From the NCBI GenBank assembly GCA_044507625.1, contig JBIQJE010000005.1:62001-126000 (forward strand): a stretch of 64,000 nucleotides of DNA, read 5' to 3'. Position numbers and translations under genes: made by a program. Origin of the DNA: Hyphomicrobium_A sp044507625 (GTDB taxonomy: Bacteria; Pseudomonadota; Alphaproteobacteria; Rhizobiales; Hyphomicrobiaceae). Of this stretch, positions 42,640 to 50,325 are shown piece after piece; the stretch's first letter is position 1, and the number at the start of each line of letters is the position of its first letter. The notes beneath the pieces were generated by a model. The model did not search any database. It had not been told where the DNA came from and saw only the letters and a list, made by a program, of their open reading frames with translations.

Positions 42640-43954
42640 TGGTCACGCTCCCGTCCGCAGCAACGGCCCAACTCTGAATGGCGTTGTAGTGATAGACGAA
42701 GTGCTCGCCGCGCAGAGCGACGAGATCCGAGCGCGCGGGCTGCACGTATCCTGAATCCTCGATGCAGCGGCTCTGCAGGATAGCGGGCTTGCCGTCCCAA
42801 TGCCAAGGATAGCTGAAGCGGACCGTGCACATTGGCTCGGGCACATCGTCGAGCCGCGCCGGCACCCAATTCTTGCCGCCGTCCAGGGAGATATCGACCG
42901 CTTGCACGCGGCCGCGGCCCGTCCACGCTATTCCGCGGATCTGATAGCTTCCGGGTTTCGGCAGCAGCATCTCCCCCGACGGGAAGGTGATGACCGACTT
43001 TGCATCCATCGCGTAATAGAACTGGCGGGCGCGGCCATCGGGCATCAAGCCGGTATAGCGGCCGGTCTCCTCGCGCGTCATGAAGGGACGGTCGCTGACC
43101 TGCAAGCGGCGCAGCCATTTGATCATCATGTTCCCCTCATAGCCGGGGAGCACCAGGCGCAGCGGGTAGCCCTGCTCCGGGCGGAGCGCTTCTCCGTTCT
43201 GGCCGTACGCGATCAGTCCGTCCGTCAGCATCTTATCGAGCGGAATACTGCGCGTCATCACGGCAGCATCGGCGCCTTCGCCGAGAACCCAGGAGGCGTT
43301 GTCCTTGAGGCCGACATGGCGGGCAAAGGTCGCGAACGGCACGCCCGTCCACTCGGACGTGCTGAGCAGGCCGTGCGTGACCTGAACGCTTTTGCCTTTC
43401 GGCTTCGACCACTCGTCGAGCGTGTTGCCGGAGCACTCGATGAAATATTTCCGCGTGATCGAGGGCAGGCGCTTGATATCAGCGATGGAGAATTTCTTCG
43501 GCTCGTCCACGAGACCGTGCACGTAGAGGAAGTGCTTGGCCGGATCGATCGCAGGAATGCCGCCGTGGTGGCGTTCGTAGTGCAGTCCGGAAGGCGTCAG
43601 ATTGCCGATCGTGTCGGCCAGGGGCGTAAACGACCAGGAGGTCATGTCGTTGGGGTTGTCGGCGCGCATACGCACCGCGGTCTCGAACTGCGAGCGCGTG
43701 CCATAGCCCCCGTCTTCGAGCAGCGGCCGGCCCATGACCTTGGTCGCATTTTCGGGGACGTCGTAGAGAACCGCGCCGGGCGGCGCCTTCGCCGGCGTCG
43801 CAGCGGCGAGCTGTCCCGGCATCGCGGTGATGGCCGCGGCCGACAGCAACAGGCGGCGGCGGGCAACGTCGACGTCAGGCTTCATACCCTCTTTGCAGGG
43901 GCATTCTTCTGCTTCTTCCTGAGCGCGCGCTGCTGTTTCACTACGTTGCGACAC
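42626..43954 (-). CDS. soxC: Sulfane/sulfite dehydrogenase molybdenum subunit SoxC
   Basis: 442 residues from GTG 43954, GGGAG upstream. Tat-type signal ARRRLLLSAAAITAM (~31-45). The sulfite-oxidase-fold molybdopterin domain carries the Mo-ligand cysteine in KYFIECSGN (Cys174), followed by HGLLSTSEWTGVPFATFARH, TRSIPLDKML and the dimerisation domain ending NAIQSWAVAADGSVTNVHV. The SoxC hallmarks GLHYERHHGGIPAIDP and YGQNGEALRPEQGYPLRLVLPG favour SoxC over SorA. No soxXYZAB is nearby, so it may oxidise sulfite or sulfide-derived sulfur released by DMS breakdown. Confidence 0.93.
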   Translation of the reverse strand: MSQRSETAARAQEEAEECPCKEGMKPDVDVARRRLLLSAAAITAMPGQLAAATPAKAPPGAVLYDVPENATKVMGRPLLEDGGYGTRSQFETAVRMRADNPNDMTSWSFTPLADTIGNLTPSGLHYERHHGGIPAIDPAKHFLYVHGLVDEPKKFSIADIKRLPSITRKYFIECSGNTLDEWSKPKGKSVQVTHGLLSTSEWTGVPFATFARHVGLKDNASWVLGEGADAAVMTRSIPLDKMLTDGLIAYGQNGEALRPEQGYPLRLVLPGYEGNMMIKWLRRLQVSDRPFMTREETGRYTGLMPDGRARQFYYAMDAKSVITFPSGEMLLPKPGSYQIRGIAWTGRGRVQAVDISLDGGKNWVPARLDDVPEPMCTVRFSYPWHWDGKPAILQSRCIEDSGYVQPARSDLVALRGEHFVYHYNAIQSWAVAADGSVTNVHV

Positions 43955-44049
43955 TGCTCGCTCCCGCTATGCTTTCAACTCGTATGCCGGGACGGGCCCG
44001 CCCGCCAAAGCAGCGCGAGCCCCTCCCAGTGTATGTGGGCCGCTGGGCC

Positions 44050-44352
44050 TCAACCCGGCAGCTTGGCGGCCAGAACTTCGATCGGCTCGATCTTGGGTGC
44101 GGCGCTGAGCAACTGATCTGCATGCGCCATCAGAGCAGCGGCGATCTCTCCGTTCAGATGGAGCTGCCGGCCTTCTTCGGTTGCGAAGGCATCAAAGATT
44201 CCGAAGTCGCCGGGGCCGAATTTCAGTGCAAACCAGACCGGAGTCTGAGATTCACGCTCTGCTGCGGGAAGCGCGCCTTTCAGGAAATTCTCCAGGGCAT
44301 CTTCCTGGCCCTCCTTCGCCGTGAGCCTGACGTACAGTCCACACTTCGCCAT
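44050..44352 (-). CDS. ABM-domain (YgiN-like) monooxygenase
   Basis: 100 residues. Antibiotic-biosynthesis-monooxygenase fold: LYVRLTAKEGQEDALENFL at the first strand, TPVWFALKFGPGDFGIFDAF and the end HLNGEIAAALMAHADQLLS. These small dimers use no cofactor or oxidise quinols, or act as stress-related reactive-species enzymes. It lies 151 bp after dmoA and 95 bp before soxC on the same strand, so it is probably in the dmoA operon. A role with methanethiol or formaldehyde by-products is speculation. Confidence 0.85.
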   Translation of the reverse strand: MAKCGLYVRLTAKEGQEDALENFLKGALPAAERESQTPVWFALKFGPGDFGIFDAFATEEGRQLHLNGEIAAALMAHADQLLSAAPKIEPIEVLAAKLPG

Positions 44353-44463
44353 CTAGGAAATCCTTTTGATTGAACAGTTCGACGATCGTGCCGGACGCTG
44401 AGGTCGCGATGAAGCCGGGACATCGAATTTCCAAGCGCGCCGGCATCTTCATGCGCGGGTACG

Positions 44464-44490
44464 GTCGAGCGGAGCACCGCTCCGCTCGAC
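44464..44490 (-). other. Strong hairpin between dmoA and the ABM gene
   Basis: Perfect 12-bp stem GTCGAGCGGAGC / GCTCCGCTCGAC around a 3-nt loop, 13 bp after the dmoA stop. There is no T-run, so it is more likely an mRNA-stabilising or processing hairpin than a terminator. Confidence 0.7.
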
Positions 44491-44503
44491 TCGACCTTTG
44501 CCG

Positions 44504-45946
44504 CTAGCCTGCGACGGAAATCTTGGCGTCAGCGAAAGGCGACGGGAGAGTCCGATCCGCTACGCTTTCCTTGCCCGCATAGGCACCGCGGTAGGCTGCC
44601 GCCGGGTGAGAGCTCTCCACCATGCCGTCGGCGGTGCCGATCATCTTGCGGCGGAAGGTACCCGGCTTGTAGTGATCCTGCGCACGGCCACGCTTGCGCA
44701 GCTCCGGAACGATGTAATCGATGAAGTCGGTCACGGAGCCCGGCGTCACTGCATAGGCGAGGTTGAAGCCGTCAACGCCGCCTTCGTCGACCCAACGCTC
44801 GAGCTCGTCAGCAACCTTCTTAGGTCCACCGACCAGCACGGGGCCGAGGCCACCGATGCAACGCTCGCGAATGACGTCGCGAACCGTCCACTTCTTCGCG
44901 TCGGCACCGTGGGTGAGCGACTCGAGCGTCGTCCGGAGGCTGTCGTTGGCCATGGCCTGCAGCGGCTCGTTCGGATCGAGCTTCGAGAAGTCGATGCCCG
45001 TCCAGCCGCCGTAGAGAGCCAGCATGCCTTCCGGATTGGCGTACGACAGATACTCCTCATACTTGCGCTCGGCAGCCTCGTCGCTGTCGCCCGTGATGAC
45101 GGTCAGAAGCATGAAGATCTTGATCGAGTCGCGCGCGCGGCCCTGTGCTTCCGCCTGGTTGCGGATGTCATCCGTGATGCCGCGCGCCTGCTCGACGCTG
45201 GTGGTGAGGATGAACATGCCCTCGGCGTGACGCGATGCGAACTTCCGTCCCCTGCCCGATGCGCCTGCCTGGAAGATCACCGGTGTGCGCTGCGGAGACG
45301 GCTCGCAGAGATGGAAGCCGGGGACCTTGTAATATTTTCCGTCATGCTTGATCGGGTGGACCTTGCTGCCGTCCGTGAAGACGCCGCTGGTCTTGCAGCG
45401 CTTGACCGCGCTGTCTTCCCACGAGCCTTCCCAGAGCTTGTACATGACCTCCATGTACTCATCGGCCATGTCATAGCGCTCGTCGTGTGCGAGCTGCTTG
45501 TCCATGCCGATGTTGAGCGCGGCGCTGTTGAGGTAGGAGGACACGACGTTCCAGGCGACGCGGCCCTTGGTGAGGTGGTCGAGGGTGGAAAGTCGACGCG
45601 CCAGGAGATAGGGCTGCTCGAAGGTCAACGCGGCGGTGACGCCGAAGCCGACGTTCTTGGTGACAGCGGCCATCGCTGAAATGGCGCCAAAGGGATCGTT
45701 GACGGGCACCTGATCGGCATCGCGCAGCGCCATTTCGGCCGAGCCGCGATAGACGTCATACACGCCGACGACGTCCGCGATGAACAGGCAGTCGAAGCAG
45801 CCGCGCTCCAACTCCATGGCCAGGTTGGTCCAGTATTCGAGATCGTTGTATCTCGATGCCTGGCTGGAGGGATGGCGCCATGTGCCTGCGGACTGATGGC
45901 TCACGCAGGTCATATCGAAGGCGTTTAGGACAATTCTTTTCTTCAT
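44504..45946 (-). CDS. dmoA: Dimethyl sulfide monooxygenase (FMNH2-dependent, LLM class)
   Basis: 480 residues from ATG 45946, GAGGAAA upstream. It belongs to the NtaA/SnaA/DszA bacterial-luciferase-like family: FADCLF-like CFDCLFIADVVGVYDVY, VAWNVVSSYLNSAALNIG, PVIFQAGASGRGRKFA and GGLGPVLVGGPKKVADELERW. From memory the whole length is nearly the DmoA of Hyphomicrobium sulfonivorans, including the start MKKRIVLNAFDMTCVSHQSA, so the DMS to methanethiol plus formaldehyde reaction is a strong call. It needs FMNH2 from a separate reductase. First gene of an operon, with its own promoter and operator. Confidence 0.95.
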   Translation of the reverse strand: MKKRIVLNAFDMTCVSHQSAGTWRHPSSQASRYNDLEYWTNLAMELERGCFDCLFIADVVGVYDVYRGSAEMALRDADQVPVNDPFGAISAMAAVTKNVGFGVTAALTFEQPYLLARRLSTLDHLTKGRVAWNVVSSYLNSAALNIGMDKQLAHDERYDMADEYMEVMYKLWEGSWEDSAVKRCKTSGVFTDGSKVHPIKHDGKYYKVPGFHLCEPSPQRTPVIFQAGASGRGRKFASRHAEGMFILTTSVEQARGITDDIRNQAEAQGRARDSIKIFMLLTVITGDSDEAAERKYEEYLSYANPEGMLALYGGWTGIDFSKLDPNEPLQAMANDSLRTTLESLTHGADAKKWTVRDVIRERCIGGLGPVLVGGPKKVADELERWVDEGGVDGFNLAYAVTPGSVTDFIDYIVPELRKRGRAQDHYKPGTFRRKMIGTADGMVESSHPAAAYRGAYAGKESVADRTLPSPFADAKISVAG

Positions 45947-46126
45947 CGCGTTTCCTCTATTTCATTCATTGGGGCAGCTCGTTCGCGACTGCCCCGCCCG
46001 TCGAAAGCGGTCCCATCCAGTTTCAAGGCAACAGCGCCTCGGGTCGTAGCCTACGTCCGCGACATGCACCCGTGCAGGGCGGGATGGATCCCGCACGCCG
46101 CAGGTCGCCGAGGCGTCCGCACCTTT
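45947..46126 (-). promoter_or_regulatory. Long structured 5' leader of dmoA
   Basis: The promoter at 46142-46170 implies a leader of ~190 nt. It can form GGGGCAG / CTGCCCC near 45968-45992 and a long-range CGCCTCGG / CCGAGGCG pairing (~46050 to ~46110) enclosing smaller hairpins such as GGGAT-CC-ATCCC. No FMN-riboswitch (RFN) consensus was recognised. Function unknown. Confidence 0.45.
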
Positions 46127-46142
46127 TGTACCGACCGATCCA
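46127..46142. promoter_or_regulatory. Operator upstream of dmoA
   Basis: TGTACCGACCGATCCA, a near-palindrome matching the island consensus. Its end coincides with the -10 box of the dmoA promoter, so a bound repressor would block RNA polymerase. Confidence 0.65.
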
Positions 46143-46170
46143 TATAACGCTTGGCAAAAAATAATTGCAA
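46142..46170 (-). promoter_or_regulatory. Sigma-70-type promoter of the dmoA operon
   Basis: On the - strand: -35 TTGCAA (46165-46170), 17-bp spacer, -10 TTATAT (46142-46147). An inverted repeat AACGCTTG...CAAGCGTT (46146-46175) overlays the promoter and shares a CGCTTGCA element with the ssuE promoter and the membrane-protein upstream region. Confidence 0.65.
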
Positions 46171-46267
46171 GCGTTTTGCGGAAAAGAATCTGGCTAACGA
46201 GGAACCGGTGAATTGCGCTTCGAGGGAAAATGGCGGCGCGCGCACCGCGGTATCAAAAATGGAATGA

Positions 46268-46307
46268 AGAAAAATGCCTGGGGCCGCAAACGCGGCGCCG
46301 CAGGCTT
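46268..46307 (-). terminator. Terminator after ribF
   Basis: GC-rich hairpin on the - strand (GCCTGCGGCGCCGC / GCGGCCCCAGGC, loop GTTT) followed by ATTTTT, about 57 bp after the ribF stop, separating the ssuE-sfnG-rib operon from dmoA. Confidence 0.8.
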
Positions 46308-46363
46308 CAATGTCATGGATGACTTACAGAGACCCTTTCCACTCAGGCTGCCACCGGCCATCT

Positions 46364-47347
46364 CTACGCAGCGACGCCATCGGACACCGTGGCGAGCCGA
46401 TCCCTGGCTGTGGCGCGGTCGATCTCCATCTGCCGAACGAGCGCGTCGATGCCGTCGAAGACCATTTCCGGCCGCTGATAGGCGACGAACTCGACGCGCA
46501 CGAAGGACCCGTAGATCACCCTCGAGAAATCGAGGATGTGAACTTCGAGCAGCGGGGCCCCGTTGTCGAACTGCGGACGCGTGCCGTAGCTCGCCACACC
46601 GTTCAGCACCTGCCCGTCGAGATGGACCCGCACCGCGTAGATGCCGTAGGCGAGGTTCACCTCGCGGGCGAAGGGTACGTTCGCGGTGGGGAATCCCAAT
46701 TCGCGCCCGCGCTTGTGTCCGTGCACGACGGGACCCGCGATGGACCAATATCTTCCCAGAAGCGCGGTAGCGGTCTCGATATCGCCGGAGGCGAGACAGG
46801 CGGAAATCCTCTGCCCCGTAGCAATGCCGCGGCCACTTCCGACATCCACCGGCGGCTGGATCTCGACCCGAACGCCATCCTGTTGCGCGCGCGATGCGAT
46901 CGCGTCAGCGTTACCGAATCCCCCGAACCCAAAGCGGAAATTCGCACTCAAGGTCAGCGATTTCGGTTCGAACTCTCGCACGAGTTCACAAAGCGCCTGG
47001 ATGTCGAGCCAGCTCGCATACTGACTGAAGCCGAGCGTAACCACTTCCGCCCCTGCCTCACGGAGCAGCCGGATCCTTTCGGTCTTGTCGAGAACGGGGC
47101 GCGCTGTGCCTTCCTCGGAAACGTCGTCCAACAGGACGGCCACGACGGGCTCGCCTTCGGCGGCCTTTTCCGCTGCCCGCTTCAGCAGCGCACGGTGCCC
47201 CACATGGACGCCATCGAAGCTGTCGATGACAAGGTGCCCTCCCTTGAGATGCGTCGCCTCGGCTTTCAGGTCGCGGAACTGCCAGGCCATGGCGGCCGTC
47301 ATGGCGGCGACCTGGCTCATATCCGGCTCAAGCGCGGTCATTGTCAT
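46364..47347 (-). CDS. ribF: Bifunctional riboflavin kinase / FAD synthetase
   Basis: 327 residues from ATG 47347 (ATG 47341 also possible). N-terminal FAD-synthetase domain (~35-185) with HLVIDSFDGVHVGHRALLKRA and SANFRFGFGGFGN; C-terminal riboflavin-kinase domain (~205-320) with GRYWSIAGPVVHGHKRGRELGFPTANV, VNLAYGIYAV and VIYGSFVRVEF. The FADS loop differs from the usual FRFG-K/R-x-x-x-GD, ending GN, so adenylylation may be weak and FMN the main product, which would suit FMN-dependent monooxygenases. It is a second RibF if a housekeeping copy exists elsewhere. Operon end. Confidence 0.92.
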   Translation of the reverse strand: MTMTALEPDMSQVAAMTAAMAWQFRDLKAEATHLKGGHLVIDSFDGVHVGHRALLKRAAEKAAEGEPVVAVLLDDVSEEGTARPVLDKTERIRLLREAGAEVVTLGFSQYASWLDIQALCELVREFEPKSLTLSANFRFGFGGFGNADAIASRAQQDGVRVEIQPPVDVGSGRGIATGQRISACLASGDIETATALLGRYWSIAGPVVHGHKRGRELGFPTANVPFAREVNLAYGIYAVRVHLDGQVLNGVASYGTRPQFDNGAPLLEVHILDFSRVIYGSFVRVEFVAYQRPEMVFDGIDALVRQMEIDRATARDRLATVSDGVAA

Positions 47348-47360
47348 TTGCCGGCACCGC

Positions 47361-47882
47361 TCAGAGCTGCTCAATCAAACCGTAGCGCGCATTGTAATAG
47401 ACGAGCGGCGCGCGGCGCTCGAAGCCTGTTCCGATCACCCTGCCCACGAACAACGTGTGCGTGCCGATGGGAATCTTCTTGTAGACCTCGCACTCGAGAT
47501 GGGCCGCTGCATTGGCAAGAAGCGGAATGCCTCGCGGGCTGAGCCGGTAGGAGGCCGTCTCGAACTGGTCGTCGCCTTTGGTTGCGAAGTGCTCAGCCAC
47601 GCTCTTTTGATCTTCGGAGAGCACGTTGATCGCGAACGCGTCCTTCCGGTCGATGTGCGGATGGGTTCTGGCCGACTGGTTGACGGCGATGAGCACGGTC
47701 GGCGGATCGGCGCACACGCTGCACACCGCGGTGGCCGTAAACCCGTGCAGCTTACCGTTTCCCTCGGTCGTGATGACGGTCACAGCGCCTGCAAGCTGGC
47801 GCATGACGGACCGGAACGCGTCGGCGTCGACGTTATTCTGGGAGAGCGGGCTTTCACTAGATGTAGCTGTATTCAAGGACAT
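47361..47882 (-). CDS. Flavin reductase (HpaC/RutF-type), candidate partner of DmoA/SfnG
   Basis: 173 residues of the flavin-reductase-like FMN-binding split-barrel family: VMRQLAGAVTVITTEGNGKLHGFTATAVCSVCADPPTVLIAV at the flavin site, AINVLSEDQKSVAEHF and the C-terminal FVGRVIGTGFERRAPLVYYNARYG. It would reduce free FMN with NAD(P)H and hand FMNH2 to the monooxygenases. It lies between ribBA and ribF (37 and 13 bp gaps) in the sfnG operon. It and the SsuE-type protein are the two candidates for the unassigned DmoB function. Confidence 0.93.
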   Translation of the reverse strand: MSLNTATSSESPLSQNNVDADAFRSVMRQLAGAVTVITTEGNGKLHGFTATAVCSVCADPPTVLIAVNQSARTHPHIDRKDAFAINVLSEDQKSVAEHFATKGDDQFETASYRLSPRGIPLLANAAAHLECEVYKKIPIGTHTLFVGRVIGTGFERRAPLVYYNARYGLIEQL

Positions 47883-47918
47883 TGCAGTTTCCGTTTCCCC
47901 CGGATGATTTGCTGTTCG

Positions 47919-49049
47919 TTAGTTGAGCGCTTCTTGGCCGATGACGGAGAGGCCATATCCCTCGATGCCGACGAGCGTCTGCTCGCGCCTCGAGAGCATG
48001 ATCATGTCCCGCACGCCGATATCCATGAGGATTTGTGCGCCAATTCCGTATTCGCGAAGCTGCGGATCGGGACGGGAATGGGGGCTGCTGCTCTGCACGC
48101 GCCGGGACAGTGCGGCAGGGCGGTTGTCGTTCACCAGCACGATCGCACCGCGGCCGCGGCGCAGGATCTTGAACATCGCGTCGTGCAGGCCTTCACCCTC
48201 TCGCGCGAGCAATACATCACTGACGAAGTCCGAGCGGTGCAGGCAAACCAATACGGGGCCCGGCACGGCGTCTTCGACGCGCGCATCGACCTCACCCTTG
48301 ATGAGGACGACGTGCTCGCCGCCGTCGACGGTGTCGCGATAGATCCCCATGCGCCATTCGCCGAAGCTCGGATGGTGGATCCAAGACCACGCAACCTGTT
48401 TCACCAGGCGCTCGGTGCGCAGCCGGTAGGCGATGAGATCGGCGATCGTCCCGAGCTTCATATGATGCTGGCGGGCGAACTGCAGAAGATCGGGCAGGCG
48501 GCCCATCGAGCCGTCTTCGTTCATCACCTCGCAGATCACGCCCGAGGGATTGAGACCTGCAATACGTGCGACGTCGACGGCAGCTTCCGTATGGCCGGCG
48601 CGCACGAGAACGCCGCCCTCGCGGGCGATCAGCGGAAAGATGTGGCCGGGCGTGACGATGTCGTCGGGTTTGCTCTCGGGATTGATTGCAACGGCGATCG
48701 TGCGCGCGCGGTCGGCGGCCGAAATTCCGGTCGTCACGCCCTTGCGCGCTTCAATCGAGAGGGTAAATGCCGTTTGCAGTCCGGAATCTATGCTCTGCGC
48801 CATCGCGCTGAGCTTGAGATGCGCGACCCGCTGGGGCGTCAAAGCCAAACAGATGAGGCCCCGCGCGTAGCGGGCCATGAAGTTTACGATCTCGCGGGTG
48901 GCGAATTGAGCAGGGATGACAATGTCGCCCTCGTTCTCGCGACTTTCGTCGTCAACAAGAATGAAACAACGCCCTGCCCGCGCCTCCTCGATAATTTCCT
49001 CAGCCGAGCTGATTTCGTCTGCGATTGGGTGCTGGGCCATGAAGTTCAT
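47919..49049 (-). CDS. ribBA: DHBP synthase with degenerate GTP cyclohydrolase II domain
   Basis: 376 residues from ATG 49049, with GAGGAAAG upstream. N-terminal RibB (~1-210): FILVDDESRENEGDIVIPAQFA, HIFPLIAREGGVLVRAGHTEAAVDVARIAG and GVICEVMNEDGSM, all catalytic features of 3,4-dihydroxy-2-butanone-4-phosphate synthase. The C-terminal RibA-like half (~215-376) keeps the fold, but the zinc-site equivalent reads LVCLHRSDFVSDVLLAR with the H-S-x-C-x-T-G-D and C-D-C cysteines lost, so no cyclohydrolase activity is expected. The intact RibA at 41408 supplies it. Such hybrids occur in other alphaproteobacteria. Confidence 0.93.
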   Translation of the reverse strand: MNFMAQHPIADEISSAEEIIEEARAGRCFILVDDESRENEGDIVIPAQFATREIVNFMARYARGLICLALTPQRVAHLKLSAMAQSIDSGLQTAFTLSIEARKGVTTGISAADRARTIAVAINPESKPDDIVTPGHIFPLIAREGGVLVRAGHTEAAVDVARIAGLNPSGVICEVMNEDGSMGRLPDLLQFARQHHMKLGTIADLIAYRLRTERLVKQVAWSWIHHPSFGEWRMGIYRDTVDGGEHVVLIKGEVDARVEDAVPGPVLVCLHRSDFVSDVLLAREGEGLHDAMFKILRRGRGAIVLVNDNRPAALSRRVQSSSPHSRPDPQLREYGIGAQILMDIGVRDMIMLSRREQTLVGIEGYGLSVIGQEALN

Positions 49050-49156
49050 GACTTTCTTTCCTCACCTGACAGGGCCTTTCTGCGTACGCCCTTGTCATCT
49101 TGCACTTTGTCGTCCGTCAATCAGTCATCTGAAATCGTGATCCCTGTTGCTCCGCA

Positions 49157-50275
49157 CTAGACGATCGTGAACTTGCCCATCGGATCGGCGCGCTCCAACT
49201 CGCGCACCAGCGGGATGACGCGATCGCCGAAGAACTTCGTTTCCTCGTGGAAGTGGAGGAAGCAGCAGAGAACGAGGTCGACCCCGATCTTGCGGAGGTT
49301 GACGATGCGCTCGGCGATCTGCTCGGGCGTTCCGATGAGGTTGGTCCTGAAGCCGTCGTTATACTGGACGAGATCCCGGCTCGTGGAATTCACCCACATG
49401 CCGATCTTGTCCTTGGTCGCCTGGCCGGCTTCCTTCACCGCTTCCTTGAATTTCTCCACGGCGGCGACGTCCGCGCCGTTGACGATGCGCTCGTACTCGG
49501 CCTGTGCTTCCGCTTCCGTCTCGCGGGCGATGACGAACGCGTTGACGCCGAAGCGGACGCGGCGGCCGCGCTCGGCTGCAAGATTTGCGACGTTGTTGAT
49601 CTGAAGCTGGTGCTCCTCGGGGGAGTCGCCGTTCATCAGATACCAGTCGCATACGGCGGCCGCCATGCGCTGCGCGGCTGTCGACATCCCGCCTTGAAAG
49701 ATCTCCGGCGTCGGACGATCAGGGAGCGCCAGCGGTTTCGGCTTCACGGTGTAGTCGCTGATCTGCCAGTACTTGCCGTCGTAGTTGAAGTTGTCTTCCG
49801 TCCATACGCCGCGCAGGATGTCGACGAACTCCGTCGAGCGGACGTAGCGCTCATCGTGCTCCACCCATGGCACGCCCAGTGCATCGAATTCGCGGCGGAA
49901 CCAGCCGCTGTTGATCATGATCGACCATCGTCCGTCGAATATCTGGTCGGCGGTGGCACCATGCTTTGCGACGACGCCGGGATGGAATATGCCGGGCAGA
50001 ATGCCGCTTATGATGTTTATGCGTGTCGTGTTCGCCAGCAGCGCGGCCGAGAAGATCAGCGAGTCGTGCTGGTATTCGGCGCCGTAATTGCCCAGAAAGC
50101 GGATTTGCGTCAGCGCGTATTCAAAGCCGGCGTTTTCAGCGATCCGCACCAGCTTGACGTTATAGTCCAGCCCCCAGTCGGTCCTCTGCGGGACCTTGCT
50201 CACGACCAAACCGCCGCTGACATTGGGTATCCAGTGGGCGAATTTCATCGGCTGTTTGCGGCCTAGTTTAACCAT
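49157..50275 (-). CDS. sfnG: Dimethylsulfone monooxygenase SfnG-type
   Basis: 372 residues (start 50275; MKFAHWIPNVSGG at 50248 is the family's usual opening and may be the true start). LLM-class flavin monooxygenase with KFAHWIPNVSGGLVVSKVPQRTDWGLDYN, ENAGFEYALTQIRF, NSGWFRREFDALGVPWVEHDERY and PEIFQGGMSTAAQRMA, which are SfnG hallmarks remembered from Pseudomonas. It converts dimethylsulfone to methanesulfinate and formaldehyde with FMNH2. It differs in the usual TNGRI/VNIVSG region (FDGRWSIMINSG), so substrate range may shift. Second gene of the ssuE-sfnG-rib operon. Confidence 0.9.
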   Translation of the reverse strand: MVKLGRKQPMKFAHWIPNVSGGLVVSKVPQRTDWGLDYNVKLVRIAENAGFEYALTQIRFLGNYGAEYQHDSLIFSAALLANTTRINIISGILPGIFHPGVVAKHGATADQIFDGRWSIMINSGWFRREFDALGVPWVEHDERYVRSTEFVDILRGVWTEDNFNYDGKYWQISDYTVKPKPLALPDRPTPEIFQGGMSTAAQRMAAAVCDWYLMNGDSPEEHQLQINNVANLAAERGRRVRFGVNAFVIARETEAEAQAEYERIVNGADVAAVEKFKEAVKEAGQATKDKIGMWVNSTSRDLVQYNDGFRTNLIGTPEQIAERIVNLRKIGVDLVLCCFLHFHEETKFFGDRVIPLVRELERADPMGKFTIV

Positions 50276-50325
50276 GAGCGTGCAAATCCAGATTGGCTGC
50301 TATGGAATGACGAGATCTCTCCCGC

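Noticed and set aside
44464..44490. Terminator after dmoA
   Set aside because: Strong stem but no T-run on the transcribed strand, so kept as a hairpin rather than a terminator.
45947..46270. FMN riboswitch (RFN element) upstream of dmoA
   Set aside because: The conserved AGGG...GAAAUUCCC and CCGGCGGUA-type blocks are absent on the - strand.
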